NCBI GenBank assembly: GCA_046329055.1 | Contig: JAXLVK010000025.1 | Span: 1-64,000 of the forward strand | Length of the DNA: 64,000 nt | Reading direction: 5' to 3' | DNA from: JADKCL01 sp046329055 | GTDB lineage: Bacteria > Bacteroidota > Bacteroidia > J057 > JADKCL01 | Shown: in pieces, positions 42,697 to 51,838 of the stretch | How positions within the stretch are numbered: position 1 is the first letter of the stretch | Layout of the letters: each line of letters starts with the position of its first letter | The notes under the pieces: generated by a model | Databases searched by the model: none | The model's input: the letters and a program-made list of their open reading frames with translations, nothing else | What the model was told of the DNA's origin: nothing | Translations under genes and position numbers: made by a program

Positions 42697-44142
42697 TCAT
42701 TTGGGGGACTTCTCCAGCTTCCCGACAGGCCAGATGTTGCCTCGACGGTTCCAGGTGATGCGGCGGTACTGCCCATCCGGGTCGCGATGAAAGGTCAGCA
42801 CCCGCCCGAAGGCCACTTGGTAGAAGACGGAATCGCTTTTGGGCTTGGCGATCCAGTTCTTTTGGTAATCGGTCTTGACCTTGAGTCCGCGGCGCTTGGC
42901 CACGAAGGTCACATGTTTGCCTGCGAGGGAGGTGTCCCCGAAGTTGCTGAGGCCATAGACAAACTCGCCCTCGAAGGGACGCAGGTCGCGCTTCTTGAAT
43001 TCAATCGGCCTTGGTTTGGTGCGCAGGCCGGCCAGGATCTTGAAGCTGTCGTACCAGGGCACCTTGAAATCGAGCGAATTGCCGATGCGGACTATCACCA
43101 TCCGGGATCGTGGGCAGATGTAAGTGAACTGCCCGAGCAAGCCTTCCGCCCAGAAGTCCTCCTCCTCCGGGGTGAGGAACCAATTGAAGTGGTAGCGGTT
43201 GTAGGCACCCTGCGAGGTGTCCGGCCTTGCGACCTCGGCGAGCCATTCCCGGGGGATGAGCTGCTTGCCGTGCCAGTTGCCTTGGTTCAGGACGAGCAAT
43301 CCAAACCGAGCGAAGTCGCGGGCCCGCGCATTCAGGCAGCAGAAGGCCTTCTCATCGTCGGTGCCCTCGGCTAGGCTCCAACCTGCGTCCGCCTCCATGC
43401 CCAAGGGTTGCCAGATCTTTTCACTCAGGTAGTTCGAAAGCGGCATCCCCACGGCGCGGCGGAGGATCATTCCCATGAGCTGCGTGTTGACGTTTTGGTA
43501 GAAGTAGCGGGTGCCAGGCGGATGCTTCAGCTCCAGGCTGTGCATGATCTCCTGCATCTGATCGCCGTAGTACATCTTGGAGGATGTGCCCCAGGGATTG
43601 AGGTAGGCTTCATTGGATTTGAGGCCGCTGGTCATCTGGAGCAGGTGCCGGATGGAAATCTTGCAAATGCCGCTGTCGGTACACCATGGCAGGTATTCGC
43701 CGATGCTCTGGTCGAGGCTCTTGATCTTGCCCTCGTGCAATGCGATCCCGGTCAGGGTGCTCACATAGGCCTTGGTCATGGAGAAGACATTGAACCGGCT
43801 GGTGTCCGCGAATTTGTCATCGTAGTACTCCTTGAGCAGGGTGTCGCCCTTGAGGACCAGGAAAGCGACCGTGCCAGTCCGCTTCATGTAGTCTTCGAAG
43901 TTCATTCCCTCTTTGTACCAAGGCTCAAATCCCCAATCGTCCAATTCGGCGATTCCTTGCTGCCTCCCGTCCACGAATCCATGGACCTGCCCCGCCCGGC
44001 GAACCTTCCTTTCTTCCCAGATTTTGTAGTCGGTTACATTTGGGACGTTGTAGCGGATGGAACGCCATACCATCTTGCAGCCGCAGAGCATCAGGAGCAA
44101 GGAAAGATAAACCCAAAGGATTTTGCCGGAACGCCTTTTCAT
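42697..44142 (-). CDS. Serine hydrolase/beta-lactamase-family lipoprotein
   Basis: This is a 481-residue protein. The N-terminus is a lipoprotein-type signal (VYLSLLLMLCGC). The class C beta-lactamase/penicillin-binding fold shows the nucleophile Ser121 in FSMTK, the YxN motif in FYQNVNTQ and an LLGQF stretch near the KTG position. By family these act as esterases, D-aminopeptidases or peptidoglycan-related hydrolases, and rarely as true beta-lactamases. The start at 44142 was chosen because an upstream continuation of the frame overlaps the rhomboid gene on the other strand. Confidence 0.85.
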   Translation of the reverse strand: MKRRSGKILWVYLSLLLMLCGCKMVWRSIRYNVPNVTDYKIWEERKVRRAGQVHGFVDGRQQGIAELDDWGFEPWYKEGMNFEDYMKRTGTVAFLVLKGDTLLKEYYDDKFADTSRFNVFSMTKAYVSTLTGIALHEGKIKSLDQSIGEYLPWCTDSGICKISIRHLLQMTSGLKSNEAYLNPWGTSSKMYYGDQMQEIMHSLELKHPPGTRYFYQNVNTQLMGMILRRAVGMPLSNYLSEKIWQPLGMEADAGWSLAEGTDDEKAFCCLNARARDFARFGLLVLNQGNWHGKQLIPREWLAEVARPDTSQGAYNRYHFNWFLTPEEEDFWAEGLLGQFTYICPRSRMVIVRIGNSLDFKVPWYDSFKILAGLRTKPRPIEFKKRDLRPFEGEFVYGLSNFGDTSLAGKHVTFVAKRRGLKVKTDYQKNWIAKPKSDSVFYQVAFGRVLTFHRDPDGQYRRITWNRRGNIWPVGKLEKSPK

Positions 44143-44301
44143 CGATTGGCAAATCTGGCGAATTGGGATTAGAAATGAGCAATTCAGTGCCTTTAAGTTA
44201 GGGGCATCGCCTTGCCGGAACAGTTGATAAAAATGCTTAAGCAGCAATGCCTTGCCATCGCGGCCGAACTCCTTATGGCATTTCCTCGTACCTTGTGCCC
44301 T

Positions 44302-44877
44302 ATGAGGATCACATTCAATGCTCCTGTGGTGCTGGGCTTCACGCTTGCGGCTTGCGTGGTGCAACTGCTCAGCGACACCATCTTCCCCGGCCTGAACAAC
44401 AACTACTTCGCTGCGACGGGCTACTTCGACTTCGGGCGGGTGGCGGATTACTTCCGGCTGTTTTCCCATATCCTCGGCCATGCGAACTGGGAGCACCTGG
44501 TCGGCAACTTCTCCTTCATCCTGCTCATCGGGCCGATCCTGGAGGAGAAATACGGCTCCAAGAAAATCCTGATCATGATCTTGGTGACCGCATTGGCGAC
44601 GGCGACCATCAACAATGTGCTCTGGGACACGGGCATCATCGGCGCGAGCGGCATCGTGTTCATGATGATCCTGCTGGGTTCCCTGGTGAATTTCAGCAAG
44701 GGCACCATCCCGGTCACCTTCTTGCTCATCGTGGCGCTGTACCTCGGCCGTGAGATCTACGACGCCACCAAGCCTGACAACATCTCGCAGTTTGCCCACA
44801 TCATGGGGGGCCTCTGCGGCATGTTCTTTGGCTTTGCCCTAGGCAAGGGCGGCGGCGGCTCCACCTCCAAAACGTAA
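44302..44877 (+). CDS. Rhomboid-family intramembrane serine protease
   Basis: This is a 191-residue rhomboid with six membrane segments. The catalytic motif GASGIV holds Ser116 and the partner His166 lies in QFAHIMGG. The HANWEHLVGN motif in helix 2 forms the oxyanion region, so all key residues are present. It cuts membrane-anchored proteins within the membrane. The start at 44302 was chosen because MRITFNAP opens the first helix and a TACCTTGT box lies just upstream; earlier in-frame starts give an untypical leader. It leads a three-gene plus-strand run with gaps of 13 and 1 bp. Confidence 0.9.
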   Translation: MRITFNAPVVLGFTLAACVVQLLSDTIFPGLNNNYFAATGYFDFGRVADYFRLFSHILGHANWEHLVGNFSFILLIGPILEEKYGSKKILIMILVTALATATINNVLWDTGIIGASGIVFMMILLGSLVNFSKGTIPVTFLLIVALYLGREIYDATKPDNISQFAHIMGGLCGMFFGFALGKGGGGSTSKT

Positions 44878-44890
44878 CTCCTCCCCCTCC

Positions 44891-45460
44891 ATGCAGAATA
44901 AAAAGCGCTCCCTCCGCCTTGTTCTCTTGCTCGCCTTGTCTGGATTTGCCAGCCTGATCTATTACACCTCGCAGCACAACCGCCTCCGAGAATCCTGTTC
45001 GGGCGAGGTCATCACATACGCACTGAACGTCGAGATGAAGTGGGTCGCGATGGATGCGAATGCTGACTTTACCGTGGTGCAGGAGACCCTGAGCCACTAT
45101 GCGGGCATCTTCGCCGCCAATGGCATGGCCCTGCAATCAGAATACAAGCTGGACCACTGCTGTGAGGACGCGGCCCTGCAAGCCTCCGTCACTGGCGGGG
45201 CGGATTTCTACCACCTGAGCCTGTCCGCCGAGTTCTCGCATCCGCGGGAGCGTGAGTTGGCCTTGGTCGCGCTGGAGCGTGAGGGCTTCCTCCGTCACCT
45301 GACTCAGCGCGAGCAAATGGGGCTGACCACTGGCAGCTTGAGCCTTTCCGTCCCGGTACCCGGTCGCCCCGGACAAGTCCTGGACATCACGGATGGCGCA
45401 TACGAACTGAGCCTCGCTCCCCGCGTCGCCTACGTGCAGGAAGCCGATCCCATGAGCTAA
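44891..45460 (+). CDS. Membrane-anchored protein of unknown function
   Basis: This is a 189-residue protein with one N-terminal membrane segment (LRLVLLLALSGFASLIYY) and an exported beta-rich domain with a CC pair (DHCCEDAALQ) and an SLSLSVPVPGRPGQ strand. No family is recognised. It lies in a tight operon between the rhomboid and a multipass membrane protein. As a single-pass protein beside an intramembrane protease it could be a substrate or partner, but this is only inference from position. Confidence 0.65.
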   Translation: MQNKKRSLRLVLLLALSGFASLIYYTSQHNRLRESCSGEVITYALNVEMKWVAMDANADFTVVQETLSHYAGIFAANGMALQSEYKLDHCCEDAALQASVTGGADFYHLSLSAEFSHPRERELALVALEREGFLRHLTQREQMGLTTGSLSLSVPVPGRPGQVLDITDGAYELSLAPRVAYVQEADPMS

Positions 45461-45461
45461 G

Positions 45462-46130
45462 ATGGCCGACTTCGCACCCGATGCCCGCTTGCGCTGGGCC
45501 CGCATCGCGGGTGCGGTGGCAGTGCTGGGCGCAGTGATCGGCATGTGCGGGGACTACTGCCTGCTGTATTCGCCGCAAGGCGGTTACATGGACGGCGACT
45601 ATGCCTTTCTTCGCGACATTCCCAATTCACGATTGATCTGGGGGCATTACCTGGGCATCCTGGGCATCCCCTTGGAAGCGGCGGGACTGTACTTGGTTTG
45701 GCTCTCGCTTTTGCAGATGGGGCGCCGGGTAGCCATGAGCGCTGTGATTGCCGGGCTGTATGTGATGTTCAGCGGCGTGGCTTACCATGGCGGCGTCTAT
45801 CCCTTGGCGGACGCAGTTCGCATGGGCGGTGGGCAGATGGAGGCATTTCGCCCGTTCAATGAGCCTTTGGGCCTGGCCTTCGCGGTGGTCTTCTTCCTGC
45901 TGGTGCTGGTGTATGGGTATTGGGTGGTGCGCGGGAAGACGGCCTTGCCGCGCTGGTTCGCGGCTCTCACGCCCTTGGTGAGCTATGGCCTCGTGATGGC
46001 GCTGTATGGCTTGGTTCCCAGCATTGGGAATGTGCTGGCTCCGATGGGCTTCAACTTGGGCATGGGCCTCTTTTTCGGGACGATGGCGGTCATGGCTCCT
46101 GGTTGGATCAGGCAGGTGCCTGCTGACTGA
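45462..46130 (+). CDS. Multipass membrane protein of unknown function
   Basis: This is a 222-residue protein with six hydrophobic segments (IAGAVAVLGAVIGMCGDY; GLAFAVVFFLLVLVYGYWVV). The motif WGHYLGILGIPLEAAGLYLV recurs in uncharacterised membrane proteins found in several phyla; a numbered DUF is likely but I cannot assign it with certainty. It follows the preceding gene by 1 bp and is convergent with a T9SS-type gene, 6 bp away. Confidence 0.7.
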   Translation: MADFAPDARLRWARIAGAVAVLGAVIGMCGDYCLLYSPQGGYMDGDYAFLRDIPNSRLIWGHYLGILGIPLEAAGLYLVWLSLLQMGRRVAMSAVIAGLYVMFSGVAYHGGVYPLADAVRMGGGQMEAFRPFNEPLGLAFAVVFFLLVLVYGYWVVRGKTALPRWFAALTPLVSYGLVMALYGLVPSIGNVLAPMGFNLGMGLFFGTMAVMAPGWIRQVPAD

Positions 46131-46136
46131 GCGACT

Positions 46137-46821
46137 TCAGCGCTCCACCATCACCTTCTGGGTGAGTTGGCCGGAGCGGCATTCATACCGCATCAGGTAG
46201 ATCCCCGGCGCAAGTTGTCCCAAAGCAATCTGAACCGTCCGTTGCGGGTTCACAGGCTGGCTGAGCTGGAGGTGCCCCTTGGTGTCGTAGAGGCTGACCT
46301 TTCCCTTTTCGAGCAATCCCTGCTTTGCCTGGATATGGATGCTTTCCCTGGCAATGGTGGGGAATACCACTACCGTCTGGCTCAAGCTAGGACTTGCGAC
46401 CGCAGTCGCCGTGGTCGCATTGATGATGTAGTGGACATCAACAGTGGAGCTGGGATTGAGGGTGTCCCAGACCCTGAGGTCCAAGGTGCCCACGCCAGGT
46501 GTATCATTTGGGGCGCAGATCAGCTTGAAAAATGCGGAGTCTCCTGGAACCACGGTATTCATGGTGTCACCGGGGTGCGAGGCGCTGAAACACTCCTTGT
46601 TGTCGCAAAGGAGCATGGTCCAATGGCTGGAATAGCTACCCCCAAGCCGGCTCCACCTCAGGGTCAATGGTTGGGCTGAGGTATTCTGGAAGTGAAATAG
46701 ATCTCGGCTCCATGGCTGGGATGGAGGTATAATGGATCGTGTCTGATGGCGTGACGGAAAAGGTCTGCCCCAAGACAACGGCCAAGGCAACCGCGAAGAG
46801 TGAAAGTAAAATCCGTTTCAT
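46137..46821 (-). CDS. T9SS-type secreted protein, frameshifted paralogue of 47077-47769
   Basis: The N-terminal frame from 46821 gives a signal peptide and start of the mature protein (MKRILLSLFAVALAVVLGQ, then TFSVTPSDTIHY). Near 46700-46715 the frame shifts, and the rest (FHFQNTSAQPLTLRWSRLG ... IYLMRYECRSGQLTQKVMV) continues to 46137 and ends in a T9SS sorting domain. The intact neighbour aligns through the break (SFTVRPSAV...FQNPLTLVWEE). A single-base change would restore about 227 residues, so this may be a sequence error. Function unknown. Confidence 0.78.
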
Positions 46822-46957
46822 GTGAGCCAAATGGGTGATGATTAGAATTTGGGAAAAGCAAGTTCTTGAATCTACCCTTTTCCAATGTGAATCGCGAGAC
46901 CCAACTGTCTGGTCGCCAACATCGGCCCACAAAAAAGTAATGACCTCCCTGCTGTCA

Positions 46958-47020
46958 GGTGGCTTGGCTGCCATCCGGTGGCTTCGAGAGCCTCAGCCAC
47001 CGAATGGCGACGAAGCCACC
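46958..47020. repeat. Nested inverted repeats upstream of the T9SS-type gene
   Basis: An outer 8-bp pair GGTGGCTT/AAGCCACC (46958-46965 and 47013-47020) encloses an inner 14-bp pair, GCCATCCGGTGGCT with AGCCACCGAATGGC (13 of 14 matching; 46970-46983 and 46995-47008). It could form a cruciform or RNA structure in the spacer between two paralogous genes. Confidence 0.6.
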
Positions 47021-47028
47021 CAAAAATA

Positions 47029-47057
47029 ATGGGGCCATCCCCAGCGGATGGCCCCAT
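47029..47057 (-). terminator. Terminator of the 47077-47769 gene
   Basis: A 12-bp stem ATGGGGCCATCC/GGATGGCCCCAT with a 5-nt loop is followed on the minus strand by TATTTTTGG. Confidence 0.8.
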
Positions 47058-47076
47058 GCGCATTCTTGTTTCAGTC

Positions 47077-47769
47077 TCAGTGCATCACGACGACCTTCTG
47101 GCTCATGACGCCGGACTTGCTGTCGTAGCGGAGCATGTACATGCCAGGGGTGAGGTCGGAGACATTGATGGATTGGCTCTGGACGGCATTCACAGGCTGG
47201 CTCAGGATGAGCTGACCCTTGAGGTCGTAGAGGCGGACGGTGCCCTTGTCAAGCTGGCCGTTGCGGGCGCTGAGCTTGAGCACGTCGTGGGCAGGCTGCG
47301 GGGAGACTGCGAAAAGCTCGTTGGCGCGGGTGGGCTCCACTGCGGTGCCTCCGGTGGCGTTGATGTTGAAGGTGACGCTGCTGGTGAAGAGGGGGTTGTT
47401 GGCATCGTACACATGGTAGGTGATGGTGCCGGAACCGACCACGTTCAGCGGGGTTGCGGTGAGCTTGAGGAAGCCATGGCCTCCCGAGAACACCTCAGCC
47501 ATGGTGTCCATGGCGTGGGGAACCGTGTAGCAGGCGAAGTTGTCGCAGATGGTCACGAGCCACCCTTGAGGAAAGGAACGGCTGGTCTCTTCCCACACCA
47601 AGGTCAGTGGGTTTTGAAAAGCGTTGTCAAAATAGATGTACACGTCCACAGATGCGTCTGCACGGACGGATGTATCGCGGACAGCCGAGGGACGGACAGT
47701 GAAGGACTGCGCTTGCGCGAGACCTGTCAGACCCAAAACCAAACATGCGAAGAGGAAAATCTTTTTCAT
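47077..47769 (-). CDS. T9SS-secreted protein with C-terminal sorting domain
   Basis: This is a 230-residue protein with signal peptide MKKIFLFACLVLGLTGLAQA, a beta-sandwich body (DVYIYFDNAFQNPLTLVWEE; GTITYHVYDANNP) and a C-terminal T9SS type A domain beginning FAVSPQPAHDVLKL and ending YMLRYDSKSGVMSQKVVV. It should be exported and attached to the surface. It is a paralogue of the frameshifted gene 250 bp downstream on the same strand. Its own terminator follows. Confidence 0.88.
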   Translation of the reverse strand: MKKIFLFACLVLGLTGLAQAQSFTVRPSAVRDTSVRADASVDVYIYFDNAFQNPLTLVWEETSRSFPQGWLVTICDNFACYTVPHAMDTMAEVFSGGHGFLKLTATPLNVVGSGTITYHVYDANNPLFTSSVTFNINATGGTAVEPTRANELFAVSPQPAHDVLKLSARNGQLDKGTVRLYDLKGQLILSQPVNAVQSQSINVSDLTPGMYMLRYDSKSGVMSQKVVVMH

Positions 47770-47879
47770 GTACCTTATTCTTTTAAATCCATACTACCCA
47801 AACAGATACACCAAGTTAGCCATTATCCCTCAAGAATTCAACCCAATTAATCGAATGACAGATTGGCGACATCTCAAAA

Positions 47880-48278
47880 TCAAGCTAGAAGCATCTCCAG
47901 CAGCCTGCCTTCAAGGGTCACGACCTTGCCAGCCTTGCTGTCCAGCACCACAAAAGTGATGTCCGCGTCGGCGGAGACGGTGTCCGTGCCATTGAGGCAC
48001 ACGGTCTGGTGCAGGGTCATGCTGCGGCTGCCGTGGGTCTTGTACTTGGTGCGCACTTGGAGGGTGTCGCCAGGCACAGCGGGCTTGCGGTAATTGATGT
48101 TGATGTTCACGATCACGAAGGCCCAGCCATTGTCCTTGAACATCTGGTAATCCAAGGTGTTCTCGTAGTGGTTCCAGCGGGACTCCTCCAGGAATTCGAG
48201 GTAGCGGGCGTTGTTCACGTGCCCATACAGGTCCGCATGGTAGCCACGAACCTTGATCTCTGTGACGCTTTCTTTCAT
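47880..48278 (-). CDS. Hotdog-fold acyl-CoA thioesterase (YbgC/FcbC-like)
   Basis: This 132-residue 4HBT-type thioesterase has the conserved ADLYGHVNNARYLEFLEES, with the catalytic Asp and the GHVNN turn, and a following RKPAVPGDTLQVR strand. It hydrolyses acyl-CoA or acyl-ACP esters. The start at 48278 was chosen because MKESVTEIKVRGYHAD opens the domain; a longer frame is Cys/His-rich and non-homologous. It is divergent from the small CxxC gene at 48439. Confidence 0.88.
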   Translation of the reverse strand: MKESVTEIKVRGYHADLYGHVNNARYLEFLEESRWNHYENTLDYQMFKDNGWAFVIVNININYRKPAVPGDTLQVRTKYKTHGSRSMTLHQTVCLNGTDTVSADADITFVVLDSKAGKVVTLEGRLLEMLLA

Positions 48279-48438
48279 GCGGTCAAAACTACCACAAATC
48301 CATTGTAGAAAAATGTGGTCATTGCGAAGAATTGCGGTGATACAGCATGGTGTGGGTCTCATGGTTTGACCACTACCTTTGCCACCGCAACGGGCCTGTG
48401 TGCAGGCACGCGGTTTTACATGATTGAATATTAGAAAG

Positions 48439-48705
48439 ATGCGACCACCTATTTGTGAGATTTGTGACGAGAAGTTTGGCGAGGATGACCTGAACCAACC
48501 TGGCCAAGGCGGCTTGGTGGAGTTCAAGCCCAGCGCGGAGGACAAGGAGGTGATCGCCCGGATGCAGGTCAAGGGCTGGACCGGTCACCCACCGAACATG
48601 GGCTGGTTTTGCAGGCTGCATATCGAGGAGGCACGGGCCATTCGCCACATGCCCATGCGCGACGCCATGGTGATCCTGAGAAAAAAATTCAAGGAAAACC
48701 CCTGA
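48439..48705 (+). CDS. Small CxxC protein of unknown function
   Basis: This is an 88-residue protein with an N-terminal CEIC pair (PPICEICDEKFGEDDL) and a later Cys-His pair (WFCRLHIEEA), which could together bind zinc. It has no signal peptide. No family is recognised. It begins with ATG at 48439; a TTG five codons earlier is possible. It is followed 71 bp later by the thioredoxin-like gene. The short ORF shows good codon periodicity, so it is probably real. Confidence 0.6.
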   Translation: MRPPICEICDEKFGEDDLNQPGQGGLVEFKPSAEDKEVIARMQVKGWTGHPPNMGWFCRLHIEEARAIRHMPMRDAMVILRKKFKENP

Positions 48706-48776
48706 TCGCTGCAACCGTACCGATTTTGGACTGTCATTTGCAAGGAGATCCAACAGTCTTCTCAATTTCTACGCTT

Positions 48777-49947
48777 ATGAAAAGGGCAATTATCATCTTC
48801 TGCGGGCTCTTCCTGGCCCTCTCCACGCTGCGTGCGGAGGAAATCCGCTTCGAGCAGGGCACCTGGGCCGAGTCCCTCACCAAGGCCAAATCCGCCAACA
48901 AACTGGTCTTCCTGGACGCCTTCACCTCCTGGTGCGGACCCTGCAAGTGGATGGCCCGCACCACATTCACCAACCCGGAGGTCGCCACCTTCTTCAACGA
49001 GCACTTCGTCAATGTCTCCTTCGACATGGAAAAAGGCGAGGGCCTGGAGCTGGCGAAGACCTACAATGTGAATGCCTACCCTACCCTGCTCTTCGTGGAC
49101 GGCGGCGGCAACCTGGTGGACGTGAAAGTCGGGGCCATGGATGCCGAGAAATTCCTCGCCTGGGGCAACAGCGTGGCTGGAGGAACCTCCTCCCATCGTG
49201 GCCATGCAGAAGCGCTGGGATTCGGGAGAACGCGACCGCGCATTCCTCCACGATTACATCCTGGAGCTCGCGAACCTGAGCATGAACTACATGGCCCCAC
49301 TGGAGGCGTACAAGGAAGGCATGAAGGGCGAAGCCCTGATGGAGCCCGCCAACTGGGAGATTTTCATGGCTGTCTTCCGCCGTCACAATACCGATCAGGC
49401 CAAGTATTTCCTCAGCCACCGCGCCGCCTTCGAAGCCAAAATCGGCAAGGAAGAAGTCCAGCAAAAGGCGGCGGAGATGTACAACTACGGCCTGTTTGCC
49501 TGCATCGAGTCCAAGGACGAGGAGGCATTCCGGGCATTGCAGAAGGAGCTCCGCGAGACGGGCATCAATGGTGCGGAGATGATCATCCTGCACAGCGATT
49601 ATGGATGGGCCCGCGCCAACGAGAACTGGACCGACTACGCGAAGTACATGGATCAGATCCAAAAGAAAGGCGGCGCCAATGCCCCCTTCCTGAACGATGC
49701 GGCCTGGACGGTGTACGAAAATGTGGATGACAAAAAGGTCCTCAAGCAGGCTCTGGCCTGGGCCGAGGCCTCCGTCGCCGAGGAAAAGGGCTACGCCAAC
49801 ATGGACACCAAGGCGATGATCCTAAAGAAACTCGGCCGCAAGGACGAGGCGATCGCAGCCGCCAAGGAAGCCATTGAACTCGCCAAGGCAACCGGGGAAC
49901 CCTACGAGGAGACCGAGGCTGCATTGAATGAGATGCTGGGGAAGTAG
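48777..49947 (+). CDS. Thioredoxin-fold protein with C-terminal helical region, frameshifted
   Basis: The N-terminus has a signal peptide (MKRAIIIFCGLFLALSTLRA) and a thioredoxin domain with the redox motif WCGPCKWM and the cis-Pro strand VNAYPTLLFVDGGG. The frame changes between about 49175 and 49195. The continuing frame (VAMQKRWDSGERDRAFLHDY ... ETEAALNEMLGK) runs to 49947 and is TPR-like helical. Together this makes about 390 residues, a known Bacteroidota layout for periplasmic disulphide or folding proteins. One base restores the frame, so an error is likely. Confidence 0.82.
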
Positions 49948-50084
49948 TGTCTGATTGAGGCGGCGTTGCTTTCCTCGAAAGGTTCTGCTTAAATTGCGTC
50001 TGTATTCAAACTATTGTAACACATGAAGACGACGCAAGACCGCCAAAGCAAGTCTCGGGACATTTCCTCGGAGGAGACTACGGC

Positions 50085-51020
50085 ATGCCCGGCATGATGC
50101 CGCCTCAATTTTCGATGACCGCCGACGGAGATCGGCAGAACAAGGACGGTCACTTCACCAACAAGAAGGAGAAATTCGAAGGCCCTCTGGCTGCAAAGGG
50201 TGAAGGTGACAGCAATGCCTTCAGCGAGAACGATGTCACCCAAGGAAACCTTGAGGACTGCTGGTTCCTGGCATCAGTTGCTGCGATTGCAAAGACGAAT
50301 CCGGACCTGCTGGAACGCAACATCAAGGACCTCGGCGAAGGAAAATATGAGGTGACGCTCTACCAACGCGATCCCAAAACGCCGAATGGCCCACTGAATC
50401 CGCAGGTGATTACCGTGAACAATGTGTTTCAAATCGGCAAGCACAGTGGCACGGCCATCGCGGCGAAACCTGGTGACAACGAGGAAATATGGGTGATGCT
50501 CATAGAGAAGGCCTACGCGAAGATGAATGGCGGATATCAGGTGCTCAAGAATCGCGGCTATTCCGAGGTCGCCCTCGAAGCCCTCACCGGGAAGCCGCAT
50601 TCCGAGACCACCATTTCCGGCAAAAAGGGCACTGAAAAGCAAGCCCAGAAGCGATTTGACCGTCAGATGCGGAGCTTCGATCGGAAAAACCCCGGTGCGA
50701 CGGATCGGGATCGGGAGAAATTCGGGCCGAAGATGGAAGGCCTATTTGGATTGAGTGAATGGGAAATCATCCCCAAGCTGGCACAGTTGCTCAATGATGG
50801 TTGCGCCGTGACGCTGGGGACGGATGAGATTCGAAACCAATACGTCATCGAAGATGGCTTCAAGATCCTCGGGCCTCATGTCTATGCCTTGGTCTCCGTC
50901 AATGAGGACGCACAAACGGCATGCTTGTATGATCCAAACGGGAAGTTTCCTCTGGAAAATCTCCCAGTGAAGTACCTCAGGAAATACTTCACCTCCATTG
51001 ATTATGTCAAGGCTGAATGA
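50085..51020 (+). CDS. Calpain-like cysteine protease
   Basis: This is a 311-residue protein with a calpain-type papain fold. Nucleophile Cys59 lies in QGNLEDCWFLASVAAIA, His265 in GPHVYALVSV and Asn285 in YDPNG, the full C2-family triad. The first 50 residues are Gly/Met/Pro- and Lys-rich and disordered. An ATG at 50022 lies in another frame, and joining it would need one indel, so the true N-terminus is uncertain. It overlaps a small secreted-protein gene by 4 bp. Bacterial calpains often serve as effectors or in regulated proteolysis. The target is unknown. Confidence 0.8.
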   Translation: MPGMMPPQFSMTADGDRQNKDGHFTNKKEKFEGPLAAKGEGDSNAFSENDVTQGNLEDCWFLASVAAIAKTNPDLLERNIKDLGEGKYEVTLYQRDPKTPNGPLNPQVITVNNVFQIGKHSGTAIAAKPGDNEEIWVMLIEKAYAKMNGGYQVLKNRGYSEVALEALTGKPHSETTISGKKGTEKQAQKRFDRQMRSFDRKNPGATDRDREKFGPKMEGLFGLSEWEIIPKLAQLLNDGCAVTLGTDEIRNQYVIEDGFKILGPHVYALVSVNEDAQTACLYDPNGKFPLENLPVKYLRKYFTSIDYVKAE

Positions 51021-51427
51021 AGTTGACGAAAGCCCTTTCGCTCCAATGGGTTGTGCTTCTTCTGGGCTACACGCTGATCAGTCTTGCGAACGACGGCAGC
51101 GCCCAGAGGATTGAGGTGAACTTTGACACAGTCCAGGACCTCGACGAGACCCATTCGATCATCGGGCTAGGGTATTCCAGAAGACTCTTCATGAACTCCC
51201 GTCACTTTCCGGCCTATCGCCTTGCCGTTGCATTGTTTGTGGACAAGGACCTGTATCCCATGGTGGTGGGCAAGCGAAGCTACTTTCAAGTGGATGGGCA
51301 CTATTATTTTGTGGAAGACATCACCCGCCGCAACCTCAAGCGCGATGCGGCTGGCAGCATTGTTTTCCGAAGGATTTCCGACCCGCCACGTTGGGCCCGG
51401 GTGGTTCAGCGCAGGCAAAGCAAATAG
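51017..51427 (+). CDS. Exported partner of the calpain-like protease
   Basis: This is a 136-residue protein with an N-terminal membrane or signal segment (SLQWVVLLLGYTLISLAND) and a small beta-rich basic domain (RSYFQVDGHYYFVEDITRRN). No family is recognised. Its ATG overlaps the protease stop by 4 bp (ATGA), so translation is probably coupled. It could be an inhibitor, immunity protein or anchor for the protease. That rests on position only. Confidence 0.65.
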   Translation: MKLTKALSLQWVVLLLGYTLISLANDGSAQRIEVNFDTVQDLDETHSIIGLGYSRRLFMNSRHFPAYRLAVALFVDKDLYPMVVGKRSYFQVDGHYYFVEDITRRNLKRDAAGSIVFRRISDPPRWARVVQRRQSK

Positions 51428-51457
51428 CCCGAGTTTTCCCGCAAAATTGTCGTTCAT

Positions 51458-51838
51458 TTGATGACAATGAAGCCCCGGATCGCCATCAGTCTCGGAGGAG
51501 CCCTCCTGCTTGTGCTCGGCACATTCCTACCCCTGTGGATGCGGAATGGGGTCGCGATCACAGGATGGGACGGGAGCTACTTCGCTGCGGGGAGATGGAT
51601 CATGGTGGTTTTGGCCGCGGGTGTGGCAGCTTGGGCAATCGTGCCGCGCCTCCGGAAAAGATGGCTCATGGCGACGATGTCGATCTTGGCTATCCTGCTC
51701 TCCTTGCTGGTACTCTGGAAGGGCTACAAGCTGGACGCGATCGGATGGGGCGCATGGGTACTGCTGGCGGGCGCCTGCTTGCTGGTGGTGGGCAGCATTT
51801 GGAAGGAGCCTGCGGACCCAAGGGCCAAGGAAGCCTGA
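51458..51838 (+). CDS. Small four-helix membrane protein
   Basis: This is a 126-residue protein with about four membrane segments (ISLGGALLLVLGTFLPLWM; IMVVLAAGVAAWAIV; MATMSILAILLSLLVLWK; WVLLAGACLLVVGSIW). No family is recognised. It lies 31 bp after the preceding gene on the same strand, so it may belong to the same transcript as the protease pair. Confidence 0.6.
   Translation: MMTMKPRIAISLGGALLLVLGTFLPLWMRNGVAITGWDGSYFAAGRWIMVVLAAGVAAWAIVPRLRKRWLMATMSILAILLSLLVLWKGYKLDAIGWGAWVLLAGACLLVVGSIWKEPADPRAKEA

Noticed and set aside
44143..44799. N-terminal extension of the serine hydrolase to 700 residues
   Set aside because: The extra 219 residues are antisense to the rhomboid gene and lie ahead of a normal lipoprotein signal at 44142.
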